Assembly (NCBI RefSeq): GCF_021462225.1
Contig: NC_061797.1
Span: 38,652,147-38,716,146, forward strand
Source of the DNA: Girardinichthys multiradiatus
Lineage: Eukaryota; Chordata; Actinopteri; Cyprinodontiformes; Goodeidae
DNA: 64,000 nt
Direction: 5' to 3'
Position numbers and translations under genes: made by a program. A model generated the notes under the pieces. It made no database searches, had not been told where the DNA came from, and was given only the letters and a program-made list of their open reading frames with translations. Every line of letters starts with the position of its first letter. The stretch's first letter is position 1. Below are positions 44,652-58,262 of the stretch, in pieces.

Positions 44652-46357
44652 ATGTCGATTGTCTTTGTCCCAAAGAAACTACGAGGAAAGGCAAAAATCA
44701 ACCAAGAAACAATACAGAGGGTAAGAAGCTGTTGGGTAACGTTGAAGAAGCCAGCAGAGTAGCTGGTTGCAAGCAGCGACAGCACTTGCTAATACTAAAA
44801 ACAGATTTAGTAACGCAAGCTGCTTCTGATAGAACAAGATGATGGCCAGTAATGGTGTCAATGCTGCCTCACTTGTTTTTTTTTTTTTGTTTGTTTTTTT
44901 TCTGCTGTAGCTACTGGATGAAAACGATCAGCTGATAAGATGCATCACGGAGTACATGCAGAAAGGACGCGCTGTGGAGTGTGTGCAGTAAGTTAAATCC
45001 GTTCATTTAGGGACAGCCTGTTGCTGCATGTTTATGCTGAAACTACCCTCTGATTTCTTTCGATCCACGCTAGTTTATCATCTAAAATACTTCAAGTGGG
45101 CCTTTTTTCACTAGATCCTAAAGCTACATTAATTAGACATATTAACCCAGAGTTAGGATTATAGAAAACAGTTTGTGATTTGTTAAAATCTTATGTGTGA
45201 TACACAAAGTAGGGTATTAGACTACCTGAAGGTGACACACCCTCTTGGAGCCAGAAATCATATAGTAGCATTTCACAGACTGGGTATTGACAAAAGCTGG
45301 GATTTCTTCACAAATCATAAACTGGGTTTTACTATAATCTGTCACTACTGTAGAATATTCCTGTCCAGGTTTGAGTTTTTTAAGAAGGATCCTATCTTAG
45401 ATGGTCTGATACCCAAAAAGTCCTGAAGTCAGCCTTTTTTGTTTTCACAAATAGAATTAACGTTTCACATCACAAACTATATATCAGTTATAAAACAATT
45501 CAGGACAGATTTGAGCATCCTAGGTATGTTACATTTAAGCTAGAAAGGATGAAAGGTTGCCTCGACTTGGTTGCCAACTTCTGCCTCGTGGATTGTGATT
45601 TTTAAGCCGTGTATTTTACTTATTTAATTTTACACAAAGTGACAGGACATAGAAAACATAATTTGTGATTTGTTAAGGTGTAGCATAATTCTTTCTGGGT
45701 GGTGTAGTTCTCAAACTGGACCCCATGAAAGGTGTTCTTGCGCCAAAAAAGCCTTAAAGTCCCAATCTTGGGATTTCAGTAATTGTATAACAGTTTGAAA
45801 AGATCAAACGTTTTTTAAGATCTGTCATTAGTTCCTAGTATTTCTGTCCAGGGTCACCTTGTCTAGATAGTATATATTTTACATATACATGTATTGTCAA
45901 AAAAAAAAAAAAAGCCTCAAATCACCCCTTGAGTTTTGATTGAAAAAGTGGTGCAGAAACCAAAAAGTTGTAAAATAGCTTGAGTTTTCACAAAATGAAT
46001 AAATGTTTTACAATTCAAACTGTATTTTAAAGAAAATGTAATGGGTATAAAACGATCCATTTAGGCTTGAACCACAACAGATCGAAGGTAGTCGACGTTA
46101 CATTACTTCAGCATGGCTTGTTCTTCATGTAAAACAGGTACCAACAGATTCTGCACCGGAACATTGTTTATCTGGCGACCATAGCCGACGCCAGCCCTGA
46201 TGACATACCGGCCATCACAAACGTAAGAAGGACCAGAATGCTTATTAAAGTGAAACAGTAAGGGCTCATTATCCCTAACTCTGTTCTTTGTTCCTAGTGT
46301 TCCTCTAGCAACGCCTCAACACCTGCTCTGAATGGACACGGAGGGACTCCTCAGTGA
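44652..46357 (+). CDS. ss18l2: SS18-like protein 2, SSXT-domain only
   Basis: Four coding exons: 44652-44720, 44911-44987, 46138-46222 and 46298-46357, with GT-AG borders in phase, giving 96 residues. The protein is essentially the SSXT (SNH) domain: FVPKKLRGKAKINQETIQRL, LLDENDQLIRCI, ECVQYQQILHRNIVYLATIA and DASP. In SS18 this domain contacts the BAF (SWI/SNF) complex. The QPGY-rich activation domain of SS18 and SS18L1 is absent, which identifies SS18L2 (77 residues in human). The C-terminus is about 20 residues longer than in human, Ser/Asn/Ala/Gly-rich and encoded by a separate last exon. The biological role of SS18L2 is poorly known. Confidence 0.95.
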
Positions 46358-46499
46358 CTGCGGGTCTCTGGGTGAAAAGTTTTCACGTTCAAGAGGATTT
46401 TCATAATGAAATATTTGTGACGTAAAAATTGCAGCTAAATGGTTGCATTACTCTGTAGTTCATGCATGATGTGTACTTTTTAATGTCAGTGGAATGTAC

Positions 46500-46505
46500 A
46501 ATAAA
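46500..46505 (+). terminator. ss18l2 poly(A) signal
   Basis: AATAAA lies 143 bases after the stop codon, followed by GACTTGTTTTCAGATGTGTG, a GU-rich downstream element. The 3' UTR is therefore short. Confidence 0.8.
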
Positions 46506-46559
46506 GACTTGTTTTCAGATGTGTGAACTTAACCTATAAAAACAACGCTCTGCATTTCA

Positions 46560-48149
46560 AATTGCTAGTTATTTTTATTGATTTTTTGCATTGCTGGTAC
46601 ACTTGGAAAAAAGTCAGTTGCCAGCTCAAAAGAACAATAAGCAACATAAGCCAAGCAGTCCCCCTTTGTCTCTTCTTTCAGGGTAACTTGTTTTTATTAT
46701 TTTTCTCCACCTTTTTGTAGAAGCCACTAGTAAACCATTTGTACACAGCCGAGAAGCCAACAGTTACAGTCCAAGGTCTGTAATGATGTCTTTAAAAAAA
46801 AAAAAAAGGCTACAACAGTTAGGGAGATAACACAGACAAAAAGCAACAAACCCTATATCTTGATTGTGCAAAGCACATTAACTATAAAAAGATATATATT
46901 TATAGGTATATACAACAAACGATTCTCTGTAAACATGTTAAGTATGTTAGTTATCTGAAAACATGGTGTCATTTCATAAATACAGGCAACATTGGCATCC
47001 GCAAACAACACAAAAAGAACATTCTGGGCCTTTAAATGCAGCCCCCTGCCATAAAACCAAAGGAACAAGGGCTGTAAAGAAAACCAAACCCCTCTTCACA
47101 CGTTTTAGTGTTTAGCATGGTATATTTGGTAAGCTTTGTAGATCTATGGTGTAATCTGACTGTTGGAAAGAAATTAGCTTTTTTCACATACAGGGGAGGT
47201 GGAAAATAACTTTTATGTAATGTCTAAAATACTAACATACAGTTATGGTATAACGTAATACAAAAATAAGATTAATACTGTCAATACTTGTACACAAAAA
47301 TATCTGAAAACTTTAGGTTTACGGGAGTTAGTGTCTTATTTTTTTTGAATTTCCAAGCAAAAGGAAGAAAAACAAAAACGCCAATTAGAGAGGAGGAAAT
47401 GAACTTCATGTTTGTCGGTAATCTTGTCTCCTCAGCACCATTCGTCCTCTGAACAACGCTTTGGTTGGAAAAGTAATCTGCAAGTGCTATCAATACCAAC
47501 ATGGCACATAGATACAGCTATAACTGAACTCTGGTCAGTTGATGTAAAAGTAGTGTATTTCTCTCAAATTACACCTCTGCAGTGGCTTACTTTTTTATGC
47601 TGAGCCTGCTCAAAGCCTCTCGATAAAAAGAACTAAATATTTATATTTGAACTTATTTTACAAGCTATGAAACAGTAGATGCTAGCTGTACTCTGAGTCA
47701 TCTTGCATGAGATTTGGCAGTTACAGCTATGTAGACACAGTATACTTATTATGGGCAGAAAGGAGAGCATTCCAAGCCCCTCATAATCCCCTCCCTCTAG
47801 TCACACACACACTCACACACACGCAGCTGCAGAAGCAAGTGGGTGACGGCCGTGCACGTCTCCAGCTCGTCTGAGGACAGAGAAACAACCACTAGACTAA
47901 CTGCTGCCAGAATGACACATGCACCGTTTCCTAGTTAAAAGATGGCAGTTCAAAAAACATCAAAATACATCTTTTTCTTCTTTTAATATGGAGATGTTTG
48001 ACATGGAAAAATATAAATACAAAAATGCTGAGCCAGTGTGTGTACTTAACGTTGCCTCTGAGGCTTACAAATTTTCCAATTCAGTGGGTGTGGAGTGTAA
48101 TGAGTGGAGCTGCAGATCCTCAGTGCCACATTACTTTGGACCCGTTCAA
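46560..48149 (-). other. garre1: garre1 3' UTR
   Basis: Minus-strand sequence after the garre1 stop (48150-48152) has no recognised repeat apart from simple tracts. Candidate minus-strand AATAAA signals lie at 46693-46698 and 46574-46579. The second is only about 70 bases from the ss18l2 signal, so the two genes end almost back to back. The true cleavage site is not certain. Confidence 0.6.
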
Positions 48150-51100
48150 TCAGTACTGGTGAAGGTAAGAGGGCCTATGCTCGTGTTTGAGGGGGAAGGA
48201 TTTGTAGCCCTTGGTCATGGGTTTGTGTTGTTGTTGCTGCTGCTGTTGTTGTTGGGTGAAGGGGAAACCGGAGGAGATCCCAGAGGAGGCGGAGCAGTCA
48301 CTGGCAGTAGACCACACAGGGGACTGCAGCATCTGCATGGAGTCGCTCCACTGGGAGGAAGGAGGCAGGTTCATCTGGTACAAGGAAGAGCTGGGATTGG
48401 GACTGGGCATGGTGTGGGTGTGAGTGGTGTGCTGCCAAGGTGCTTTCGGGGGCCAGGTTTTAGTTTTGCTCTCCTGTGGGTGCAGAGAGTTAACAGAAAA
48501 TCACAATTCAACAATCACTTTCAAACTGGAAATGAAAAACGCATTTTGTTTTGCCTGTTACCTGGTTATCATCGCCAATGTGATGTAGAGGGGGTGATGG
48601 CAGGGTGCACACCTCTGGCTCACCACAGCTGTGCTTCCTACACCAAGAAGGCATCAACATTGAACAGGAAGTTTCATTAAAACTGGAATCATAATTTTAC
48701 TAACGGGTGCATCTGAGTAATAAAATAATTTATTTCATAATCCAGTTCAAGAAGTGAAACTCATTTACTGCATAGAATCATTTATTTATATATATATAGT
48801 GTTTATGTCTGTTAATTATGATGATTGTGGCCTGCAGCTAGAGAAAACCCAACATTCAGTTTGTTAAAAAAATCTAAATATAAAAAAAAAAAAAACAGTC
48901 GATGAACACGGGCCTCACCTCCTTTGTTTAACTGCTGCTACGAGGTCTGGTCCGGAAAACATGGAGAACAGGCTGTCGCCATTGGCTGACGAAGTCTCAT
49001 CACTGGAGCTGGCCGAGTCTCCCTGATTGGCTGCCCAGCCGCTGTTTACGGCCTCCCTGAGAAAGCAACCACTGTGTTTTCATGACGTTCTTAGAATAGC
49101 TCATCATTTATATAGCTGAAAAATAGCCTGGGACCTGCTGCGACCAAGTAAAGGATATTTAATGGTAAATAAGTGTCATGCATTCATTTAATGTTGTTAC
49201 TGCATGAGTGGAGATGTGAGATGACAGTGTTTGTATTGGCTGCTTGTTTACGTCTCGGTTGCCTTCCTGGACTATTCTGTAAGCAGGGTGGTGTCTCACA
49301 CTTGAAGGTGGAACTAAATGACATCAGCCATGATAAATGTGGCAAATTCCTGATGGTGTCAGCCGTATTAGGACTTGAATTAAAACACTGACAATTGTTA
49401 TTGTGAAAGATGATGAAACACTGGTTTAAATAACTCTCCATCTGCTTCAGTGCGGTTCCACTGCGTATAGAAGCATGCCCTGTATTAGACCCAACTGCTT
49501 CTAAAGTAAAAGTCAGCTTGTTATTATCCAGGTACCTCAGACTACACTCGTAATGTGTATTTATAATACAGTGGGCGAGTGAATGCGTACCAGAAAAAAT
49601 ACCGTCTCTGCTTTCCCTCTGCTGGCTTCTTTACCAGTAAATCTCTGTTAAATCCGTTTGCATCATTTCCACAAAGAAAACCAGAAGAAGGAAAGCTTCG
49701 ATGTCGGTCATCAATGCCACCATCAATCCCACTTGGCATCTAGACGTTTAGTTAGTTTAACTTCCAGCTATAAATTATGACCAGAGCAGGTTAGGTGACA
49801 TTTACAAGCATGGTCCTGTGTTGTAGAGCAATGCCGCAGAATCAACCACCTGATCACTGAAATGGAAAAACATTTTTGGCTGCAGGCTACAAGAATGACT
49901 TGAACTTAGATTTAGATCACAATGAGTCAGTGTTGTGACATATAAAGATGTTTGGATCCAGACATTTTTGATCAATTCCAATGTTCATGTAAAAAATTCT
50001 GTACTTCTGCAGAATTTATTTTATTCTCAGTTATTTATGCATATTTTCAACAGTAAGATAGAAAAAGTGCATTATGGATGGATGGACAGTAGGAAATGGA
50101 TGTAGGGTACAATGAAGGAGGGAAGAAGTACAGAGGGAAGAAAGAAGGACACTGTTAACAGACTTGCAGATTTGCTGTTGTGTTTGGGATCTTTGTTCTG
50201 TTGATGACCCAGTTTGGACCAAGCCTCAGGTGTCAGGCAGATGGACTCCAGATATTTTGGTATAGAGAGGAGATCACTGTCAGCTCAATGACTGCAAAGT
50301 GCCCACATCATCACCACTCCACCACTGTGTTTGACAGTTGACATGAGGTGCTGATATACAGTTTGGTTTTCACCAAGAATGGGTCTATGCATCATGACCA
50401 AACATCTCCACACTGGTCTCGTCTGTCCAACAGGTCTTAAAAAAAGGTTTTGGCAGTTCATTCAAATGCAACTTTGCAAACCCATGTTGTTTTTAGAGAG
50501 GCTTTGACCTGGCAACCATTTCAAAACCGCCATACTAGTTCATTTTGTTACTCACTAATGTCATGAGGTTTAACATTTAACATGCTGACAGATGCCTGTA
50601 GTCTGAGACGGAGCTTCTTGGGTTTTTTGCAATTTCGCTGAGCATTTTGCAATCAGAGCTTGGGATGAATTTGCTGGGACATCTGCTCTAGCACACGTCT
50701 TCCATGTTTTCCAATAAACGTTCTCAACACTGAATGATGGAATTGAAATTGTTCTAAAATGGCTTTATAACCTTTCCTAGCAATTGCTTTTCCAAGGTCA
50801 CTGCTGATGGTTTTCCACTTTGGCATTGTGTTAAAACAGTGTATGCTCCAGATCCGCAAACTGCCAAAACATTTGCTTTTTATAGGGATGATCACATGAT
50901 AGCGTGGATGTGTTTTGCGGACACCTACCCCTCAAAGTACTCTGGATGGGACCATGTCCTGTGTTGCTCATCAGGCATTGGCCAGTTGCTGCGTGTGTTG
51001 CTGGGGCGACGGATGTGCTGCGCCTGCCTTTTCTGCTGCATGGCCTGACTGACGCCGGCAACGTAACGTGCAAACTCTGGGTCAGAGCCAACTGTGCATG

Positions 51101-54100
51101 AACAGAGAAAGGGGATACACACGTGAGTTTCTGACGCCCTCAGCTTTTCTCTTTCGTACCCAGGAGCTCAATCCATTTAAGCCAGACTGTCTACGATGGC
51201 AGAAAAATCACAATAGCCATAAGTCAACTCTGCACAGTCTGTTTTGACTGCAACCAAAGAGTCTACAGTGCTGCACGGTGAATAGAAACAGATAAGCCCA
51301 ACTCAGCACATAACCTCAATTTATACTCCGATAATGCAGTGGAAAACAGTTTTCCCCTGCATTAGATATCCTATTAGATTATTCAAATTAGTATGGTACA
51401 TAATTACAGACATGATTACTAAATGGTATTAAAGGGCTTTTGTTTGTGTGATGACCCGATGTTCTCCTATCTGGCAGTCCCTCCTTGTTTATTTAATTGG
51501 ATCTCTGCAAACTAATTTTCTTTTATGAGCCAAGAAAGATTTCAGTTTAGGTGATAACCTTTTTATGGGTCAGCAAAACACCCAGTGCCCACATTCAGTG
51601 GTTTCAGTTGGATTTTACAGTTCTGCTCACAGCAACCTCTCTTGGTGCAACAGACACAAAATATTTCATTTGTTGGCATCTTTACACCACAATCAATTGG
51701 GTTTATCCTGTGGACTGATGTCAGCATTAAGAATGACTGTGTTCAAGTTCAAACAAATGAAGCCTGAACAAAAACATCATTCAATTTATTATAAAAAGGG
51801 TATACGTTTGCTTATAGCATCCAGTTTAATTCATTTTCTTCTAGGTGAAAAGACCAAATATGGAGAAATGTTCAGAAGTGAGATGATTGTGATTTAGAAC
51901 ATCATAAAACAATCAGATGACGACAGCTGAAGCTACACCCTAGGGTCTACATCTACATTCTACCTATTTTTGGGTGAGCTGCTCTTGAAAGTCCCTTGTT
52001 ACTGTGATATACAGACATATTACTTGGAAAACTGAGTGGAAGGAAAACATGTAGAAAAAATTGCAGTCAACACATTCTGCATCTTCCTCACACTCTTATG
52101 TGGACCTTTTTCCACAGTCTTATTCAAGGCTGTGCACCTTTTCCGCCACGCCTTTCCCTTCCACTCGACTTTCCAATTATTATACTTGGAAACAATTAGC
52201 CAGCTATTTAAGCACAGACCTTTTGGATTTTACTCTCCTTGTGGAGGGAGATGGTGACTTTTTGCTGGACAACCGCCAGGTCAGCAGTCTTTCCCATGAT
52301 TGTGCTATCACATGGGCCTCAATTTAACATAATATTTATGTCTGTTTGCCTGTATGGCTCACATTTATCAAACTCAACAAAAATAAATACTCGAAATATA
52401 TCACAGTGTGTGCAATGAATTTGTATGAAAGAGGTTTTACTCTTTAACTAGATATACTAGATTTTGAACTTATTAAACTATTTGTGATGTTCTACTTTAC
52501 AGATATGCACATGTGGACAGTAACTCATGGCCTCACCTGCTGGGTCAAAAGGTAGTGTGTCTCCCAGGACTCCAAACATTCCCTCACTCTGCTCCCTGTT
52601 GGGCCAAGTATTGTTGCGGGGCCCCTGTGGCTTCTGACCCAGCATAGCTGAGATAACGCTTTCCATGTAGGTGCTGTCCAGGCCCAGACTGTACAGGTCT
52701 GAACTCAGGTCTGGCAGCCCGGGGGATCCCCACTGGTTGATGGGACCTAACGGTGACAGTCCTGCTGGGGGGGCTTGTGCTGCAGGCTGTTGCCCTGAGG
52801 TGCCAAGCCACTTGTTTGCCACCCTCTGTTGTGGTAGAACCTGGGGTGGGGTCTGTTGGGGAGGCAGCTGGGAAGGAGGAGCCTGCTGCTGAGTGATGGG
52901 CTGCAGGAGATGCTGATAGTACTGCAGGGCAGGTGGGGAGGGCTGCTGAGGAGGGGGAGGCTGCTGCTGTTGCTGGGATGGGGGCAGCTGTGTTTGAGGC
53001 TGAGTCTGCTGCTTCTGCACTGACGGAGGAGGCTGAGGCAGGGAGTTAGATGTGGTCTGTAGAGCAGTGTAAGAAATAGACTGGGAAGCAGGTGGATGAC
53101 CACTGGTGGGCTTGAGCTCCGCAGGGTTAGCAGAGGCCACAGAGTTCCTCCTCTTGACCAGGGGTGAGGCCTGCTGGGATTTACCCATGTTGAATCCTGA
53201 GAGAAAGTCAATGACATCTTGCATCTCTTGGTCAGTGGGAAGGTTCATCCCCTGGTCATCAGATACTGAGCCATTAGCCAGCTGGTTTTGCTGGGTGGTG
53301 TCAGGGTTGGTGGAAAAGACGCCCGTTGGTAGAATACTCTGTAGCCTTCCATCACTGTGCCCGATGCCTTTAGCCTTATCGTCAGAGCTACTGGTAGAAA
53401 GCACGCTGCGAGATGGAGTGCTGGGGATGGAATAGCTGCCTCCACTGTTGGAGCTGGATGAGACCTTCTTGGCAAACTTGGAAGTCAGTTTAGATATAGT
53501 TTTTGGCAACCCACTGGAGGTTTTGGAGCTGGTACCCGTAGGCAAGTCTGTTTGGCTGCCGTATTCTGGGCTTTCCCGCTGAAGCTGTATCTGAATGGTC
53601 GGCAAGGTCTGCTCCCTTTTTCAGAGAAAGACACAGAGTGTTACCCACAGTGCTTGAAACAATCTGATCATAGAAAAAAACAGCTTAACATCCTCTTACT
53701 TTCTCTCTTTCCATCTGCTGATGTCAAACACTGCTGTGTAAAGTACATCTACAAGTCCGAGTGTCTTTTCCGGGTCCAGGCTTCTCTGGAGCAGGGACAT
53801 GGTGGCAGGGTCCTCCTTCAGACACCTGAACGTTAACAGGAAGATGTAACATTAACAAGATATTCAAAACTATGTGGTGCAAATCTGAGGTCCCTGCCTT
53901 GAAGACAAATATCTCACATGGGGTCCTGTCTTATTAAAAGACAGATTTTTATTTAAAAACAAAGGTTTTAAAAAGTTTCAAAGCCAATAAAATATGGAAG
54001 CAAATCGTTACCATATTTCAAATGAAAAAGCATTTTCAGAAATGCTTTTTCATTTTAAGAATGTGGCTGCATTGTTTGACTCATAAATGAAATTAGTAAT

Positions 54101-57100
54101 CAATCATCCTATTTGCATTTTAATTTTCTTCTTCAAGACTGCTCATTCTTTCACTTAATTAAAATGAAAAAGAAAAAGACATTTGAGATTTATTTTTCAA
54201 AATGTATTCCAGCAAATAGATACCAAAATTCAATTTGAAATGTAAAATTTGAAAATGAAAAAGCATTTCCAGAAATGCTTTTTCATTTTAAGAATGTGGC
54301 TGCATTATTTGACCCATAAATAAAATTAGTAATCAATCATCCTATTTGCATTTGCATTTTCTTCTTCACGATTGCACATTTTATGCCATAATCAAAAAGA
54401 AAACCAAGCAGACATTGGACCCCAGTGGATGAGAGGGTCGCATCTCTGTGCCTTCGGGTTGGGGACAGGTCTCTGACTGTAGTTTCGGCCAATGGGCCGA
54501 GCAGTAGTTTGGAGTACCCGGCCTTCTTAGCGTACCAATCGGGGGTGCTTGATAGCGCCGCTCCCGGGGACTCCATTATTCTGCTGGGGGACTTCAACGC
54601 CCACGTGGGAAACGACAGTGACACCTGGAGATCGGGAGGAATGGCCTCCCCGATCTAAATTCGAGTGATGTTTCATTATTGGACTTCTGTGCTAGTCACG
54701 GATTGTCCATAATGAACACGATATTCAAGCATAAGGGTGTTCATCAGTGCACCTGGCAGGACACCTTTAGGCAGGAGGTCGATGATCGACTTTACTGTCG
54801 TGATGCAGACCTTCGGCCGCATGTTTTGGACACTCGGGTGAAGAGAGGGGCTGAGCTGTCCACTGATCACCACCTGGTAGTGAGTTGGATCCGCTGGAAG
54901 AGGAGAAAGCCGCACAGACTTGGCAGGCCCAAGCGCATAGTGAGGGTCTGCTGGGAACGTCTGGCAGAGCCCGAGCCCAACTCATAGAGTCCGAGTGGAC
55001 CATGTTCTCCGCATCTATTGTCGATGCTGCTGCCCGTAACTGCGGCTGTAAGGTCTGCGGTGCCTGTCGCAGCGGCAATCCCTGAACCCAGTGGTTGACA
55101 CCGGCAGTAAGGGACGCTGTCAAGCTGAAGGAGAAGTCCTATTGGCTGTGGTTGGCTTGTGGGACTCCTGAGGCGGCTGATGGGTACCGTGAGGCCAAGC
55201 GTGTCGCGGCCTGGGCTGTAGCAGAGGCAAAAACCCGGGCCTGGGAGGAGTTCGGTGAGGCCATGAAGAAGGACTACCGGTTGGCCTCGAAGCAATTCTG
55301 GCAAACCATCTGGCGCCTTCTGAGGGGGATGCTTCGCCAACACTTTTTAGTGTGGGTTGGGAGCTCCTGACCTCGACTGGGGACATTATCGGGCGGTGGA
55401 AGGAGTACTTCGAGGATCTCCTCAATCCTGCTGTCACGCATTCCCTGGTGGAAACAGAGGCTGGGGACTCGGAGTTGGACTCTTTCATCACCCAGGCTGA
55501 AGTCACCAAGGTGGTTAAAAAGCTCCACGGTGGCAGGGCTTCGAGGGTGGATGAGATCCGCCTTGAGTACCTCAAGTCTCTGGGTGTTTTTGGGCTTTCA
55601 TGGTTGACACGCCTCTTCAACACTGTGTGGCGGTTGAGGACAGTGCCTCTGGACTGGCAGACTGGGGTGGTGGTCCCCCTTCATAAGATGGGTGACCGGA
55701 GGGTGTGTTCTAGCTATAGGGGGATCACAATTCTCAACATCCCTGGTAAGGTCTACGCCAGGGTATTGGAGAGGAGAGCCCAGCCGATAGTCGAACCTCA
55801 GCTTCAGGAGGAGCAGTGTGGTTTTCGTGCCGGCCATGGAACACTGGACCAGCTCTATACACTCTACAGGGTACTCGAGGGTTCATGGGAGTTTGCCCAA
55901 CCGGTCCACATGTGTTTTGTGGACCTGGAGAAGGCACTCGACTGTGTCCCTCATGGTGCCCTGTGGGGGGTGCTCCAGGAGTATGGAGTCGGGGCCCCTT
56001 TATTAGGGGCCATCCGGTCTCTGTGCAAGCGAAGCAGGAGTTTGGTCAGCATTGTCGGCACTAAGTCGGATCTGTTCCCGGTGCATGTTGGACTCCGGCA
56101 GGGCTGCCCTTTGTCACCAGTCCTGTTCATAACTTTTATGGACAGGATTTCTAGACGCAGCCAAGGGCCGGAGGGGGTCTGTCACATGTGCTCAGTGTGA
56201 ACCTGCTTTCATCTGTGAAGAGCTCAGGGCACCAGTGGTGAATTAGCCAATCCTGGTGTTCTCTGGCAAATGCCAAGCGTCCTGCACGGTGTTGGGCTGT
56301 TAGCACAACCCCCATTTGTGGATGTCGGTCCCTCATACCATCCTCATGGAGTCGGTTTCTAACCGTTTGTGCAGACACATGCACATTTGTGGCCTGCTGG
56401 AGGTCATTTTGGAGGGCTCTGGCAGTGCTCCTCCTGTTCCTCCTTGCACAAAGGTGGAGGTAGCGGTCCTGCTGCTGGGTTGTTGCCCTCCTACGGCCTC
56501 CTCCACGTCTCCTGGTGTACTGGCCTGTCTCCTGGTAGCACCTCTAGACACTACACTGACAGACACAGCAAACCTTCTTGCCACAGCTCGCATTGATGTG
56601 CCATCCTGGATGAGCTGCACTACCTGAGCCACTTGTGTGGGTTGTAGAGTCCGTCTCATGCTACGAGTGTGAAAGCACCACCAACGTTCAAAAGTGACCA
56701 AAGCATCAGCCAGAAAGAATAGGTACTGAGAAGTGGTCTGTGGTCCCCACCTGCAGAACCACTCCTTTATTGAGTGTCTTGCTAATCACCAAAGATTTCC
56801 CCTTGTTGTCTATTCCATTTGGACAACAACATATGAAGTTTATTGTCAATCAGTGTTGCTTCCTAAGTGGACAGTTTGATTTCACAGAAGTTTGATCTAC
56901 TTGGAGTTATATTGTGTTGTTTAAGCGTTCCGTTTATTTTTTTGAGCAGTATATAATAAAGATCCCAACTGCTGGGATTTCCTATCAACACTGGCCAAAC
57001 CCTCATTCACTAGAGCCAAAAATAACAGAAAGTTATTAGCTCTCGTAGAAAAATCTGTCGAGAGACCCACCATGTAGAGGGAACCTGGACCACCACCTTG

Positions 57101-58227
57101 GATCCCTCCAGAGTGATGTGGGGAGCGTAGGCCTCCTTATTTTCAATCTGAGCCGTATCAACAACCACCTGTAGAGACAGAAAAAAACAGCTCAATCAGC
57201 TTCTAACAGTTTGCACACCAGTCCCATTTAAAAAAATTAAATGAATTAGAAGAACCTGCAAATGAAGCAGACTTCCTTCAACTATGCAGTAACTGGATAG
57301 TTTATAAACCATTTTAGATTTGCCACTTGCAGCTGGTGTTTTGCATTTATTCACCACCTAGCAGCGAGGGCCAGGTCAAGGCGAGGAAGCCAAATCCTTT
57401 TAATCAGACAGCGACAAAGCGGCATGTCTTCCTGCTAACTGTGAGCAAATCTATTCACACGTTCTCTGAGAGCGGCCATGGCTCCTCGAAACCGATGTAA
57501 GCTGGGTCACAGAGAGGGAGGGAAGCAGGGAGGAGTCCATTTCCTGTATTACAGGAAATGACTATTGTTTTTGTCAGAGCAGGTGTATCCTTAAAAAACC
57601 CGCTTGGTGTTTTGTTATTTTTACCTAAAAAGACTCGCACAGATAAACACATACTGTCAGTAAGTCATTTCAAATTTATCCAATAAAGATCAGCAGCCAA
57701 ACAGACATCTTATTTATTTTACTGATCTCTGAAAGTAGAAACTATAATTTCATATTATAATAGTTATTATAATATTTAGTGGCTCTGATCTGGGATCAGC
57801 AGGTCAAATATTTTTCTACCATTTATCAAATGTATCAAAAAAAGGGAACACTGATTATGCTCCATTAGTACATTGACCAAGAGGATATATTTTACAGCAC
57901 TTTTTTTATTTCAATAATTGGTTCTGATCACATAAAAGTTGGGGACAGTTGCTTTGATGCATACATGAGAATTATCTTGTAATCCCTTTATTTTCATTTG
58001 GATTGAAAACCTCTTTGCAGCTATCAATGACTCTGCAACACAATGTTTTACTGTTTCTGTGTTACATTGAAGCTTATTTACATCTTGGTATATTCTGAAG
58101 AACTTAATAGGTAGACATCCATAAGTCAAGATTTCAGTATCAAATCTAGCACTAAATATGCCCGCTGGTTTTCAGTCTTCTGGATATACAACAATACAAC
58201 TTCCCTGTATCTTCTAAGCCATTTTGT

Positions 58228-58262
<35 letters not shown>

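Larger units (their letters stand above)
53826..57070. other. garre1 intron with repeat cluster
   Basis: The intron lies between exons 57168-57071 and 53825-53700 and is filled largely by the hairpin duplicates, the LINE fragment and the Tc1 fragment listed separately. 53830-54015 and 56960-57070 are unremarkable. Confidence 0.7.

Noticed and set aside
47919..48680. 253-residue plus-strand ORF
   Set aside because: It is a shadow opposite the last two garre1 coding exons and 3' UTR; its LLLLLLLL tract is the complement of the garre1 polyQ codons.
52747..53217. 156-residue minus-strand ORF
   Set aside because: It is an alternative frame inside the large garre1 Pro/Gln exon; the frame that joins the flanking exons in phase is the other one.
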